In this document: in pieces, positions 40,350 through 49,551 of the stretch
Position numbering within the stretch: the first letter of the stretch is position 1
Layout of the letters: every line of letters begins with the position of its first letter
Origin: a bacterium
GTDB taxonomy: Bacteria > Bacillota_I > Bacilli_A > RF39 > UBA660
NCBI GenBank assembly: GCA_019423565.1
Contig: JAHZBE010000003.1
Span: 73,975-137,974, forward strand
Reading direction: 5' to 3'
DNA: 64,000 nucleotides
Notes under the pieces: model-generated
Told to the model about the DNA's origin: nothing
Seen by the model: only the letters and a program-made list of their open reading frames with translations
The model's database searches: none
Program-made: the position numbers and the translations under genes

Positions 40350-40358
40350 TGATACAAT
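40350..40358 (+). promoter_or_regulatory. extended -10 promoter of the YtqA-YtqB gene
   Basis: TGATACAAT, a TGn extended -10, about 20 nt before the ATG at 40377, divergent from the leucine T-box promoter. Confidence 0.5.
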
Positions 40359-40376
40359 AAAAAAGAGGCGATAATT

Positions 40377-41834
40377 ATGTTTAAATATACACTTGATAAT
40401 AAAAGATATCATACATTAAATTATTATTATCAAAGAAAATATGGATGTAAAGTATTTAAAGTAAGTTTAAATGCTCACTTTTCATGCCCTAATATTGATG
40501 GCACTAAAGGATATGGTGGATGCATATACTGTGCACATGGATCTGGAGAATATTATGAAGATGATACTGATTTATTAACTCAATTTAAAGAAGTTAAAGA
40601 AGTATTACATAAAAAATGGCCAAAAGCAAAATATATTGGATATTTTCAAGCAAATACAAATACATATGCTCCTCTTTCTGAATTAAAAGAAAAGTATGAA
40701 CTAATATTAAAACAAAATAATGTTGTAGGCTTAAATATCGCAACTCGTCCTGATTCTATTAGTGATGAAGTACTAGATTACTTGGAAGAACTTAATAAAA
40801 GAACTGATCTAGTTATAGAACTTGGCCTTCAAACTATACATGATAAAACGGCTAAATTAATTAATAGAGGAAGCACTTTAGAAGAATTTGAAAATTGCTT
40901 AAAAAAATTAAATGACAGAAATATAAATGTTGTTGTCCATATTATTAATGGTTTACCTTATGAAACAAAAGAAATGATGATTGAAACTGCTAAATATTTA
41001 TCAAACAAAAAAATTCTTGGTATAAAAATTCATATGCTTCATATATTAAAAGACACTAACCTTTTTAAATTATACTTAAAAGAAAACTTCCACGTTCTTA
41101 CTAAATATGAATATGTAGATATTGTATGTGACCAGCTAGAATATTTAGATGAAAAAATTGTTATTAATAGAATTACAGGTGATCCTGATAAAGATGAACT
41201 TATTGAACCTACTTGGCTTACTAAAAAATTTGGTGTTCTTAATGACATTGATAAAGAATTAAAAAGAAGAGATACATATCAAGGATTTAATAAAAGTATA
41301 TTAAATAAAGTAAGACAAATTATAGATAAAAATTTAAAAGAAAATGATATTGCAGTAGATATGACAACTGGTAATGGGAATGATACTTTATATTTATGTA
41401 ATGCTTTAAATAAAGGATTTGTTTTTGGATTTGATGTGCAGAGTGCTGCGATTAATAATACTGATAAATTATTAAAAGATAATAAAAAAGAAAATTATAA
41501 ACTATTTAATGAAAGTCATGAAAATATAAATGTAACTTTAAAAGATTATAAAGGTAAAATAAGTTTAATACTTTTTAATCTAGGATATTTACCTAATGGT
41601 GATAAAAATATTATGACAAATCATATAAGTACTGTTAATGCTATTAAAAATTCTTTTGAAATGCTTAATAATAAAGGAATTATACTTATAGTTATTTATC
41701 CTCATGAAGAAGGTAAAAAAGAAGGAACATATATAAAAAAATATCTAGAAGATAATAACATCAATTATAATGAATATCATAATACTGATAATATTAATGC
41801 ACCATATTTAATAGAAATAAAACGAGGAAACTAG
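40377..41834 (+). CDS. YtqA radical SAM protein fused to YtqB methyltransferase (MnmL-MnmM)
   Basis: Residues 1-305 are a TIGR01212-type radical SAM protein: CPNIDGTKGYGGCIYC with C37, C49 and C52 as iron-sulfur ligands, GYFQANTNTY and VIELGLQT. Residues about 306-485 are the YtqB methyltransferase with DMTTGNGNDTLYL (SAM motif I) and LFNLGYLPNGDKNI. In Bacillus these are separate neighbours; YtqB (MnmM) methylates nm5s2U at the tRNA wobble position and YtqA (MnmL) acts before it. Here one chain should do both steps. One of few plus-strand genes. Confidence 0.85.
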   Translation: MFKYTLDNKRYHTLNYYYQRKYGCKVFKVSLNAHFSCPNIDGTKGYGGCIYCAHGSGEYYEDDTDLLTQFKEVKEVLHKKWPKAKYIGYFQANTNTYAPLSELKEKYELILKQNNVVGLNIATRPDSISDEVLDYLEELNKRTDLVIELGLQTIHDKTAKLINRGSTLEEFENCLKKLNDRNINVVVHIINGLPYETKEMMIETAKYLSNKKILGIKIHMLHILKDTNLFKLYLKENFHVLTKYEYVDIVCDQLEYLDEKIVINRITGDPDKDELIEPTWLTKKFGVLNDIDKELKRRDTYQGFNKSILNKVRQIIDKNLKENDIAVDMTTGNGNDTLYLCNALNKGFVFGFDVQSAAINNTDKLLKDNKKENYKLFNESHENINVTLKDYKGKISLILFNLGYLPNGDKNIMTNHISTVNAIKNSFEMLNNKGIILIVIYPHEEGKKEGTYIKKYLEDNNINYNEYHNTDNINAPYLIEIKRGN

Positions 41835-41846
41835 TCCTCGTTTTTC
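41817..41846. terminator. bidirectional terminator between convergent genes
   Basis: AAAACGAGGA/TCCTCGTTTT forms a perfect 10-bp stem with T-runs on both sides. It lies within the last codons and stop codons of both 40377-41834 and 41831-42667, which overlap by 4 nt. Confidence 0.85.
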
Positions 41847-42667
41847 TCACTTTTTAATAACTTTAATGCTCTATCCTTTTCTTTTTTAACCCTACTGTAT
41901 TGAAGATCTATTATAGAATCACATATTTTGTAATAATAAAATATTATTATATCTTTATATATATCTTCATCAGTTTTTCTAATTGCTGATTTATATCTTT
42001 CTTTTTCTTCTGCAGGAACATATATTGGTGGAATATTTGCAAGTTCAAATAACATATTTGTAAAACCTCTAATACATCTACCATTTCCATCATAAAATGG
42101 ATGAATTTTTAATAAATCAGTATTTAATATTATACATTCTTCTATATATTTAAATAATTCATCAAAATCACTTGTGCCATTAAGTTCTTTTCCTCTTTGA
42201 ATTAATTCTTTTGTATATGCTTTTAATTTTATTATTTCATACCTAATACATGACCATTCCATAAGATTTGCCATACTGTCACTTATATGTGCATCAGAAT
42301 TCCTAAAATGACCTCCAAAATCTTTATTTGGTGCATATTTATATAATTGCTCATGAAGTTCTAAAATTGTATAAATATCCATCTTACTTGTATCATATCC
42401 ATGTATAAAATTATACATTTCTCTTAGTCCTTTTCTTTCCCAAGAGGTATGTGCAGCCTCTACTTCATTTTCGTTATAAATATATTTTTTCATGAAAGAT
42501 TTTTTTAACAAATCAAATTTTACATCGTCTGTTGCTTGATAATAAAATTCTATAAGATTTTGCGGTAAATACTTATTTTTACCATAGCAATCTTTATAAC
42601 GTTCTAAATACCTTCTGAAACATTCATATAAAATAATCTTGTCTTCTAACTTACCTTGTTTTTCCAT
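41831..42667 (-). CDS. Fic family protein
   Basis: The 278-residue product carries the Fic active site HPFYDGNGRCIRGF (H189 to R197), which transfers AMP or another nucleotide part to hydroxyl groups of target proteins. GGHFRNSDAHIS (118-129) fits the flap region. No clear inhibitory [S/T]xxxE[G/N] helix was identified, nor a small antitoxin gene beside it. AGAGGAAG precedes the ATG. Confidence 0.85.
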   Translation of the reverse strand: MEKQGKLEDKIILYECFRRYLERYKDCYGKNKYLPQNLIEFYYQATDDVKFDLLKKSFMKKYIYNENEVEAAHTSWERKGLREMYNFIHGYDTSKMDIYTILELHEQLYKYAPNKDFGGHFRNSDAHISDSMANLMEWSCIRYEIIKLKAYTKELIQRGKELNGTSDFDELFKYIEECIILNTDLLKIHPFYDGNGRCIRGFTNMLFELANIPPIYVPAEEKERYKSAIRKTDEDIYKDIIIFYYYKICDSIIDLQYSRVKKEKDRALKLLKSEKNED

Positions 42668-42744
42668 ATATTACTTCCTCTTAAGATATTTATGATATCA
42701 TAAATTAAAATAATGTCAATTTATTTATAATAAAAATGTTGTTT

Positions 42745-44098
42745 AAAAAGTTAAATGCAACTTTTTAACTTGAATTAATAAAACTTGCATTTAGTTTTTT
42801 AATAGTATTTAATAAATAATCAATCAATTGTTTTCTTTTTTATCAAAGAAAGGACGGATAAATATGAAAAGAAGACTATCTGTAGAAAACAGAATGTTGA
42901 TTGAACAATTATTAAGATTAAATTATAAATTAAAGGATATAGCTTATTATGTTGATTCTACTTCTTCTACTGTATCGAGAGAAATCAAAAATAGAAGAAT
43001 AACTGGTAAAGGTGATTTTAAAGAATGCAATAAAACAAAAAGATTCCCATATGTTTGTAACGGATGCAACATTAAAACTTATTGTCGCAAAAAGAAATAT
43101 TATTATAATTACATTAAAGCTCAAAAAAATTATAATTATTTATTAGAAAAGTCTAGAATAGGTATTGATATGTCGATTGATGAAATCGATTATTGGAATG
43201 ATTATTTTAAAGACAAAATTAAAAATAAGAACCAACCTATTTCTCATATTTTTAATAATATTAAAGATAAATTTCCTAGATCAATTCAAACATTTTATAA
43301 TTATGTTCATAAAGGTTATTTTTCAAGCATTAATGATGAAATGCTTCCTAGAGCTTATAGTTATAAACCTAGGAAAAGAACAAATGAAAAACCAACTATT
43401 AGATTTGATAATGTTATTAGATTTGGTAGAACATTAAAAGATATGAATAAATATATAGAAATTCATCCTAACTCTAATATTGTTGAAATGGATACTGTTA
43501 TAGGTAAATTTGAAGATAAAAAATGTATCATGACTCTTTATTTTAGAAATAGTAAACTGATGTTTATGTTTTTAATAGATAAATATAAGCCTGATTCAGT
43601 ATCTAATGTTTTTAAAAAAATTAGAAAACAATTAGGATCAGAAATATTTAAGATATTATTTGAAGTAATATTAACAGACAACGGTTGGGAATTTTCTAAG
43701 CCTGAAGATATTAAATTTGATCAACTAACCGATGAAAAACAAATTAACGTATTCTATTGTGAACCTTATTCTTCTTGGCAAAAAGGTGGAATTGAAAGAA
43801 ATCATGAATTTATAAGATATATTATTCCAAAAGGTATAACTTTTGATAAATTAACTAATGAAAACATTATTGATATGATGAATAACATAAATAATGTTTC
43901 AAGAAAAAGTTTAAATTTCCATACACCTTTTGAATTATTCAACAATATTTATGGAAATACTATAACAAAAAAACTTCATCTCGTTCCCATAAAAAAAGAT
44001 GAAGTCAATTTGAGTTATAAACTACTCATAAAATAAACTAAAAAAAGAAAACAATTGATTAAACAAATTTAACTATTTAAAAGTTGCATTTAATTTTT
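42745..44098 (+). mobile_element. IS30-family insertion sequence
   Basis: The transposase gene is flanked by two nested pairs of inverted repeats. The outer pair is at 42745-42768 and 44076-44098 (core TTAAATGCAACTTTT, imperfect). The inner pair is at 42822-42841 and 44041-44060 (20 of 20). Without an empty site I cannot tell which pair is the true end, and no target duplication is obvious. Confidence 0.7.
42864..44036 (+). CDS. IS30 family transposase
   Basis: The 390-residue product has an N-terminal helix-turn-helix (MLIEQLLRLNYKLKDIAYYV then STVSREI), a CNGCNIKTYCRKKK cysteine motif, and the DDE core: D in NIVEMDTVIG, D in EVILTDNGWEF and E in WQKGGIERNHEF. All three catalytic residues are present, so it is probably active. 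The ATG at 42864 is preceded by AAAGGA; an in-frame TTG at 42828 lies in the inverted repeat. Confidence 0.92.
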   Translation: MKRRLSVENRMLIEQLLRLNYKLKDIAYYVDSTSSTVSREIKNRRITGKGDFKECNKTKRFPYVCNGCNIKTYCRKKKYYYNYIKAQKNYNYLLEKSRIGIDMSIDEIDYWNDYFKDKIKNKNQPISHIFNNIKDKFPRSIQTFYNYVHKGYFSSINDEMLPRAYSYKPRKRTNEKPTIRFDNVIRFGRTLKDMNKYIEIHPNSNIVEMDTVIGKFEDKKCIMTLYFRNSKLMFMFLIDKYKPDSVSNVFKKIRKQLGSEIFKILFEVILTDNGWEFSKPEDIKFDQLTDEKQINVFYCEPYSSWQKGGIERNHEFIRYIIPKGITFDKLTNENIIDMMNNINNVSRKSLNFHTPFELFNNIYGNTITKKLHLVPIKKDEVNLSYKLLIK

Positions 44099-44171
44099 GA
44101 AAAAATATTCAAAAATCTCTTTTGCATGCAATAATTTCCTTTTTTCAACAATTATTATATATTATTTTAGT

Positions 44172-44198
44172 AAAAAAACAATACCAATTAAGATATTG
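44172..44198 (-). terminator. intrinsic terminator of the 44188 gene
   Basis: CAATATC/GGTATTG on the minus strand followed by seven T, overlapping the stop codon. Confidence 0.7.
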
Positions 44199-44760
44199 CC
44201 CTTAAATTATTATCTTTATTATTTTGCTTTTCTAAATAAAATGTTTCTATTTTGAATAGTAAATTTTGACAATCGGGTATTAATAGTTCATTACTATCCA
44301 AATTAGTTACCATATAACTTCTATCAAAATATCTAGAATCAACAAATGATTCTATCATAAGTGTTGTTAATTTTGGTAGTTTATTCAATATGTCATCAAA
44401 TTCATACATAGTTGTATTGGGTGATGAAATAGTTTTAAATATCAATAATTCTGCTTCTGATATTGTTAATTCATCCACAAATTTTTTATCTGTATTTAAT
44501 AATGTTGCATATCCATTTTGTTCTGCACAACAATGTTTTTTTACTATATTTTTTACAAGTTCTTTTCTAATATCATCCTTACTTAAACTTTTTATATAAT
44601 CTCTAGCATTATCTTTTCTAGTAAATCCAATAGGGTTATCTTGAAATACGTAATTTTCTAAAGCACCAACTACATTTTCATAACTTGAATAATCTCCTTT
44701 CTTACCCATTGTTGTAAGGATTGAATAATCTATTATACCAAGTTCTGTACTTTTATTCAT
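44188..44760 (-). CDS. hypothetical protein
   Basis: The 190-residue product was not recognised. It is soluble and mostly helical, with CCAEQNG near residue 82 and no membrane helix. AAAGGTGAT precedes the ATG and a terminator follows, so it is a single-gene unit between the IS30 element and spoVS. Confidence 0.6.
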   Translation of the reverse strand: MNKSTELGIIDYSILTTMGKKGDYSSYENVVGALENYVFQDNPIGFTRKDNARDYIKSLSKDDIRKELVKNIVKKHCCAEQNGYATLLNTDKKFVDELTISEAELLIFKTISSPNTTMYEFDDILNKLPKLTTLMIESFVDSRYFDRSYMVTNLDSNELLIPDCQNLLFKIETFYLEKQNNKDNNLRAIS

Positions 44761-44829
44761 TTTATATCACCTTTATTATTGTAACACCTATAAATTAAAA
44801 TTAACATACAAAAGAAATAACTTTACACT

Positions 44830-44852
44830 AAAAAAAGCAAGTTATCTTGCTT
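44830..44852 (-). terminator. intrinsic terminator after spoVS
   Basis: AAGCAAG-ATAA-CTTGCTT on the minus strand followed by seven T. Confidence 0.85.
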
Positions 44853-45102
44853 CTACAATTAATTTAATAGCTGTTCTTTCTTCAGAATCAATTAAGATAT
44901 CTGTAAATGCTGGTATACATACCAAATTTTTACCAGATGGTGCGACGAATCCCCTTGCTATTGCAATTGCTTTAATAGCTTGATTTAAAGCACCTGCTCC
45001 TATTGCTTGCATTTCTACTGACGACTTTTCCCTAAATACATTTGCAAGTGCTCCTGCAACTGAATTTGGATTTGATTTTGATGAAACTTTGATTGTTTCC
45101 AT
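44842..45102 (-). CDS. spoVS: stage V sporulation protein S homologue
   Basis: The 86-residue product matches SpoVS in length and sequence: IKVSSKSNPNSVAGALANVFRE, MQAIGAGALNQAIKAIAIARGF and a final TAIKLIVEAR. SpoVS is a small Alba-like nucleic-acid-binding protein needed for late sporulation steps in Bacillus, but it also occurs in non-sporulating bacteria. Its presence does not prove sporulation. AAGGAGG precedes the ATG. Confidence 0.95.
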   Translation of the reverse strand: METIKVSSKSNPNSVAGALANVFREKSSVEMQAIGAGALNQAIKAIAIARGFVAPSGKNLVCIPAFTDILIDSEERTAIKLIVEAR

Positions 45103-45165
45103 ATTTTTTGCCTCCTTAGTATTACACTAATATATATGAGGGAAATTTAATTTTTAGAATATTTT

Positions 45166-46005
45166 TTATAACTTTTTTTCAAGTACTGGTACCTTTTCAT
45201 TACCAAAATATAAGTAAGGTCTTATATCAATAATATCTTTTGTATTCATTTTCGTAAATACTTTTATATAATCCGTACTTTTCGAATCTACTTTTCCAAT
45301 GCTTGGAAAATAAAATAAATATTCATCAAATAAGTAATAACCACATTCAGTCATACTTTTTATTTGTTCTTTTGCATTTTCATAAACACTTAAAATTATT
45401 TCTTTAGATGAAAAACTATACCTATCATTCTTTTCTGATATTAATTTTTTCTTTGTTTCTTCTTCCCTAAATTCTTCTATTTGTCTTGGATAATATTCTA
45501 AATTGCCAATTAATAATCCCTGATAAATCTTTTCATAAATATATCTTCTAAATATACCAACTTCAAATTCACGTTCATGATTATAATCGTTAATTTTCAT
45601 AAAATATTCATACGCTTTTTCATAATTTTTCTCTTTTATGTAAATTGATATAAGTTGAAATAGTGCTTCATCTATTCCTTCTTTTTCATAAATATCAAGG
45701 AAATACTTTTTTGCATACTCTGTATTATTTATTTTTTTATTTAATAAAGCATATTGAAATTCGATATAATTATTAATAATTGCATCACTACAATAATCAA
45801 ATGCTTCTTTGTAGTTTTCTTGTTTAATTAATATTTTCAAGTATTCAACAATAGCAAACTCATCATATGGAAATTCCGATAAATATTTTAATACTTCTTT
45901 TTTTGCTAAATCAAATTTTAAATTATTAGATAAATCTCGTATTGATGAAAGAAATTTTTTTCTCTGTAATAAATTTTTTGTTTCATTTTTGTTACTTTTA
46001 TTCAT
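45166..46005 (-). CDS. TPR-like repeat protein
   Basis: The 279-residue product has helical-repeat segments spaced about 34 residues apart in residues 20-150 (for example FAIVEYLKILIKQENYKEAFDYC and EALFQLISIYIKEKNYEKAYEYF), typical of TPR units for protein contacts. The C-terminal half is not recognised. The ATG at 46005 has GGTGAT upstream. It is coupled to the MBL gene, 1 nt after its stop. Confidence 0.65.
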   Translation of the reverse strand: MNKSNKNETKNLLQRKKFLSSIRDLSNNLKFDLAKKEVLKYLSEFPYDEFAIVEYLKILIKQENYKEAFDYCSDAIINNYIEFQYALLNKKINNTEYAKKYFLDIYEKEGIDEALFQLISIYIKEKNYEKAYEYFMKINDYNHEREFEVGIFRRYIYEKIYQGLLIGNLEYYPRQIEEFREEETKKKLISEKNDRYSFSSKEIILSVYENAKEQIKSMTECGYYLFDEYLFYFPSIGKVDSKSTDYIKVFTKMNTKDIIDIRPYLYFGNEKVPVLEKKL

Positions 46006-46006
46006 A

Positions 46007-46573
46007 TTAATCACCAAAATAATAATTATTTTCCTTTTCGTGTTTTAACATTGTTTCGGACCCATGTCCCGGATAAATTAACATATTATCTGGATACTTT
46101 TTTATTTTCTTTATACTTTTAAGCATATCAATCATATTACCATATTCTAAATCTGTTCTTCCAATAGAATTTCTAAATAAAAAATCTCCGGTAAACATAA
46201 TATTATCCTCGTAAAAATAATATGTAACTAAATCATTTCTATGACCAGGAGTATATATTACTTCAAATTTAAATTTATCTAATTCATATTTTGATTCATT
46301 AACATTAATTAAATTTTCATATGATATTTCATTATTTATATTATTATAAAAAAGAGGAACATTATATTTATTTAATACTTCTTCTAAAGCTCCTATATGA
46401 TCAAAATGTGCATGTGTTATTAAAACAGCTACCACATTTAAAGATAATTTTTTTATTGTTTCGTCAATTTTATGAAACTCATCACCAGGATCAACAATTA
46501 TACAACTCTTGTCCTTGATAATTAAATAACAATTTTCTTCTAAATTTCCTACTACTATTTTTTTTACTACCAC
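46007..46573 (-). CDS. metallo-beta-lactamase fold hydrolase (glyoxalase II-like)
   Basis: The 188-residue product has LITHAHFDHIGA (H54, H56, D58, H59), TPGHRNDLV, FTGDFLFRNSIGRTDL and IYPGHGSET, the metal ligands of glyoxalase II-like MBL hydrolases such as YqgX. It hydrolyses a thioester or similar bond; the substrate is not certain. The start is GTG, with AGGTGAAG 7 nt before it. Confidence 0.9.
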   Translation of the reverse strand: MVVKKIVVGNLEENCYLIIKDKSCIIVDPGDEFHKIDETIKKLSLNVVAVLITHAHFDHIGALEEVLNKYNVPLFYNNINNEISYENLINVNESKYELDKFKFEVIYTPGHRNDLVTYYFYEDNIMFTGDFLFRNSIGRTDLEYGNMIDMLKSIKKIKKYPDNMLIYPGHGSETMLKHEKENNYYFGD

Positions 46574-46583
46574 TTTACTTCAC

Positions 46584-47087
46584 CTATTTAAATATATCTA
46601 AAATTTCTTCTAAAGATGTTATATTTTTAAATTTACAATTTCTTTCTTTTTCTTTTGTAAACTTTATTCCTATTCCTCCAGATTCTTCCCAATCTATTAA
46701 ATTACCTGAATAATCATCAACAAGTATTGCACCTTTTGTTTGAGTCATTTTTGTTTTTGAAACTCCAGATGGAACAGGTATTATTGTTAAATCATTAGTA
46801 ATACCATCTAAAAATTTAATTTTGGCTTTTGCTTCTTTAAGTGAATTTACATGTGTTAAAATTGATATATTAAATTTACCTGATTCACTTAGTTTTCTTA
46901 TGGCATTTACACTATCATTTAAAGCAACAGAATCATCTATTAATTCTTCCCAGTCTATCTTAGAAAATAATTTACTCATTTCTTTTGTTTGAGTTTTATA
47001 GTCTAAATTAAGTTGTTTAGCAAGTTTATAAACAGGAGGTAAAGTATCTAATATTACTCCATCAAAATCTATATATAAGTTTCTCAT
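46584..47087 (-). CDS. HAD-like phosphatase (5'-nucleotidase-like)
   Basis: The 167-residue product begins YIDFDGVILDT, the HAD motif I (DxDG), has ISILTHVNS as motif II and ILVDDYSGN as motif IV. The small size and lack of a large cap suggest an NT5C-type nucleotidase or other phosphatase. It overlaps the pseudouridine synthase gene by 4 nt. GAGGAGGA precedes the ATG. Confidence 0.8.
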   Translation of the reverse strand: MRNLYIDFDGVILDTLPPVYKLAKQLNLDYKTQTKEMSKLFSKIDWEELIDDSVALNDSVNAIRKLSESGKFNISILTHVNSLKEAKAKIKFLDGITNDLTIIPVPSGVSKTKMTQTKGAILVDDYSGNLIDWEESGGIGIKFTKEKERNCKFKNITSLEEILDIFK

Positions 47088-47746
47088 AAAATATCCTCCT
47101 CACTTTTTACTATATTCCAGTTTGGTAAGTTTTTAAAAGTCATTAATTCTTTTGTAACTGGATGTGTAAATTCTAATTTATATGCATAAAGCATTATTTG
47201 TTTCTTATCTTGAAAACCATATCTTTGATCACCATATATTGGATGATTAATATTGCTTAATTGAAGTCTTATTTGATGATGTCTACCTGTTATTAAATTT
47301 ATTTTTAATAAAGATAAGTTATCTTCTTCCTTTATTACTTTATATTCTAATATTGCTTCTTTTCCATTTTTTTCATCTATATATGAATTATGTGTTTTTT
47401 CATCTTTTGACATTTTATTTATAAGTTTATCACACTTTTTATCTAAAACGCCATGAACTACTGTTAGATATGTTTTATGTATTTTATTAGTTCTAACTTC
47501 TTCACTTAGTCTTGATGCTGCTTTACTTGTTTTTGCAAATACCATAACTCCACCTACTGGTCTATCAAGTCTATGAACAAGTCCTAAATAAACATTACCT
47601 GGTTTATTATATTTTTCCTTTATATAATTTTTTATTATAGTAAGCATATCAAGATCATTTGATGAATCTGCTTGAACTGGAACATTATATGGTTTAATAA
47701 CTACTATAATATGATTATCTTCATATAAAATTTTCAAATTATTCAT
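47084..47746 (-). CDS. RluA-family pseudouridine synthase
   Basis: The 220-residue product has the RluA catalytic motif VHRLDRPVGGVMVFAKT with the essential Asp, and ITGRHHQIRLQL. It lacks an S4 domain. It makes pseudouridine in rRNA or tRNA; the exact site is not predictable. The start at 47746 overlaps the end of the methyltransferase gene; an upstream ATG in the same frame is less likely. Confidence 0.85.
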   Translation of the reverse strand: MNNLKILYEDNHIIVVIKPYNVPVQADSSNDLDMLTIIKNYIKEKYNKPGNVYLGLVHRLDRPVGGVMVFAKTSKAASRLSEEVRTNKIHKTYLTVVHGVLDKKCDKLINKMSKDEKTHNSYIDEKNGKEAILEYKVIKEEDNLSLLKINLITGRHHQIRLQLSNINHPIYGDQRYGFQDKKQIMLYAYKLEFTHPVTKELMTFKNLPNWNIVKSEEDIL

Positions 47747-48608
47747 CTTTTTCCCATCTTCCATAAATACCACATGGTAAAACTAAATCACTATTTTCCA
47801 TAGGAAGACCAACTTCACCACTACTTATTTTGCCTTTATGTTTTTTATTTATTGTAAGACTTAATATATTTTCAAGTACTTTTGGACTCATTCCTGTTGT
47901 ATATGAATTAATTAAGAAAAATAATGGATCATCACTTAATACATCTTCACATAGTTTAATTAATTTAAATAAACTTTCTTCTATATTCCAAACTTCTTTA
48001 TTTGCTCCTCTACCAAATGATGGTGGATCCATAATAATCGCATCATATTTATGACCTCTTCTTATTTCTCTTTGAACAAATTTAATTACATCATCTACAA
48101 TAAATCTTACATTTTTATCTTGAAGATTTGAACTTATTATATTTTCTTTTGCCCACGCAGTCATACCTTTTGATGAATCAACATGTACAACGTCTGCTCC
48201 TGCATAAGCACAAGCAACTGTCGCACCACCTGTATACGCAAATAAATTAAGTACATTTATATGTCTATTACTTTTCTTTATTTTATCAATCATATAATCC
48301 CAATTTACAGCCTGTTCTGGAAATAAACCTGTATGTTTAAATCCCATTAATTTAATATTGAATGTTAAATCTTTGTAACTAACTGTCCATCTATCAGAAA
48401 TATTATTTTTGTATTCCCAGTATCCACCACCGGTTTTACTTCTATGATAAACAGCATTTGCTTTATTCCATAATTTTGGGTTTGTTTTTTCATCCCATAT
48501 TATTTGTGGATCTGGTCTTGATAATATTATTCCATTCCAAGACTCAAGTTTCATTCCACCTGACATATCTAATATTTTATAATCTTTCCAAGAATTTGCT
48601 AAATTCAT
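47739..48608 (-). CDS. class I SAM-dependent methyltransferase, RlmI-like without PUA domain
   Basis: The 289-residue product has VLNLFAYTGGATVACAYAGADVVHVD (SAM motif I) and IIMDPPSFGRG (catalytic NPPY-type motif), as in RlmI/RlmK-like rRNA cytosine or guanosine methyltransferases. It lacks the N-terminal PUA domain of RlmI. It probably modifies 23S rRNA. Overlap with the pseudouridine synthase suggests joint RNA-modification function. Confidence 0.85.
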   Translation of the reverse strand: MNLANSWKDYKILDMSGGMKLESWNGIILSRPDPQIIWDEKTNPKLWNKANAVYHRSKTGGGYWEYKNNISDRWTVSYKDLTFNIKLMGFKHTGLFPEQAVNWDYMIDKIKKSNRHINVLNLFAYTGGATVACAYAGADVVHVDSSKGMTAWAKENIISSNLQDKNVRFIVDDVIKFVQREIRRGHKYDAIIMDPPSFGRGANKEVWNIEESLFKLIKLCEDVLSDDPLFFLINSYTTGMSPKVLENILSLTINKKHKGKISSGEVGLPMENSDLVLPCGIYGRWEKDE

Positions 48609-48652
48609 CTTTAATCACTTCCAAATCTATATGTATTATACCTTATAGTAAT

Positions 48653-48676
48653 AAAAAAAACTAGATAAAACTAGTT
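48653..48676 (-). terminator. intrinsic terminator
   Basis: AACTAG/CTAGTT with a 6-nt loop on the minus strand followed by eight T, after the 48671 gene. Confidence 0.8.
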
Positions 48677-49111
48677 AATTTTTTTACTATCTCCCATTTT
48701 ATAACTTAAATACTTTTGAATTTCTTCTTCACTTGAACTTTGAAAAAATTCTATTGCATTTTCTAATTTTGATATTTCTTTTTTATTTTGATTATGAATA
48801 TTACAACTTAATATATAATTTTCTCTAAAATCACTACTTATTTTATTAAAATATAAATATTTAAAAAAATTAAATAAACTTATGCTCCCAAGCAATATGC
48901 TTATTACTTTATTATCTAATTTGTAATAAGAAAATTCCATACAGAATATTAATATAAAACTTTTAATTAAAGATTCAAATGTAATTGTTTCTAAATCTGA
49001 AACATAATCATATGAATCAACTTTGTTAAACATTTCATTATTTTCATTATTTTCATTTTTTAAATTATTTTGAATAAACCTTAATAACTCTATATATTCA
49101 TTTTTTTTCAT
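48671..49111 (-). CDS. hypothetical protein with one or two membrane segments
   Basis: The 146-residue product has a polar helical start and a hydrophobic stretch (about 46-86, containing SFILIFCMEFSYYKL and ISILLGSISLFNFF), then a helical charged C-terminus. No family recognised. It starts 1 nt after the stop of the 49113 gene and probably works with it. Confidence 0.5.
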   Translation of the reverse strand: MKKNEYIELLRFIQNNLKNENNENNEMFNKVDSYDYVSDLETITFESLIKSFILIFCMEFSYYKLDNKVISILLGSISLFNFFKYLYFNKISSDFRENYILSCNIHNQNKKEISKLENAIEFFQSSSEEEIQKYLSYKMGDSKKIN

Positions 49112-49112
49112 G

Positions 49113-49511
49113 TTATTTTACCTCAAAATATGAACTAATTTGTTCTAAGGTTTTGCTATAACATTTAATAAGATTTTCATTTTTTTCTTTTTCATTTCTT
49201 AAGCCTATAATTTTTATTTCATTATCGTAGCATCTATCATCATATGTTTCAATTGTTTGTTCTAAACGTAATTGTTCATATTTAACTGATGAACCATTTT
49301 GCCTCATATAGTAACCTAAAGATATAGTATTTAATAACTTTATTTTTAACTTAAGCTTTACATACTGATATAAAAAAGTTGCATACATTTTTTGATTTTT
49401 TGACAGGTTTTCTTCTAAATTTTTCATTCTTTCATCATAGTCATTATTTGATAAAACATTTAATATAACCTTTATTTCTTGTAAATACCTAAATAATTCT
49501 TTATCATTCAT
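49113..49511 (-). CDS. hypothetical coiled-coil protein
   Basis: The 132-residue product is almost wholly helical and charged with heptad-like spacing (KNLEENLSKNQK, EIKIIGLRNEKEKNENLIK). No family recognised. The ATG at 49511 is used because the upstream in-frame GTG is inside the AAAGGTG site. Paired with the 48671 gene. Confidence 0.5.
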   Translation of the reverse strand: MNDKELFRYLQEIKVILNVLSNNDYDERMKNLEENLSKNQKMYATFLYQYVKLKLKIKLLNTISLGYYMRQNGSSVKYEQLRLEQTIETYDDRCYDNEIKIIGLRNEKEKNENLIKCYSKTLEQISSYFEVK

Positions 49512-49551
49512 ACACTTCACCTTTTTTTAAGCATATAGTATAAATATATAA

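Noticed and set aside
41831..42667. A Fic toxin-antitoxin pair
   Set aside because: No small antitoxin gene with the inhibitory motif lies next to it.
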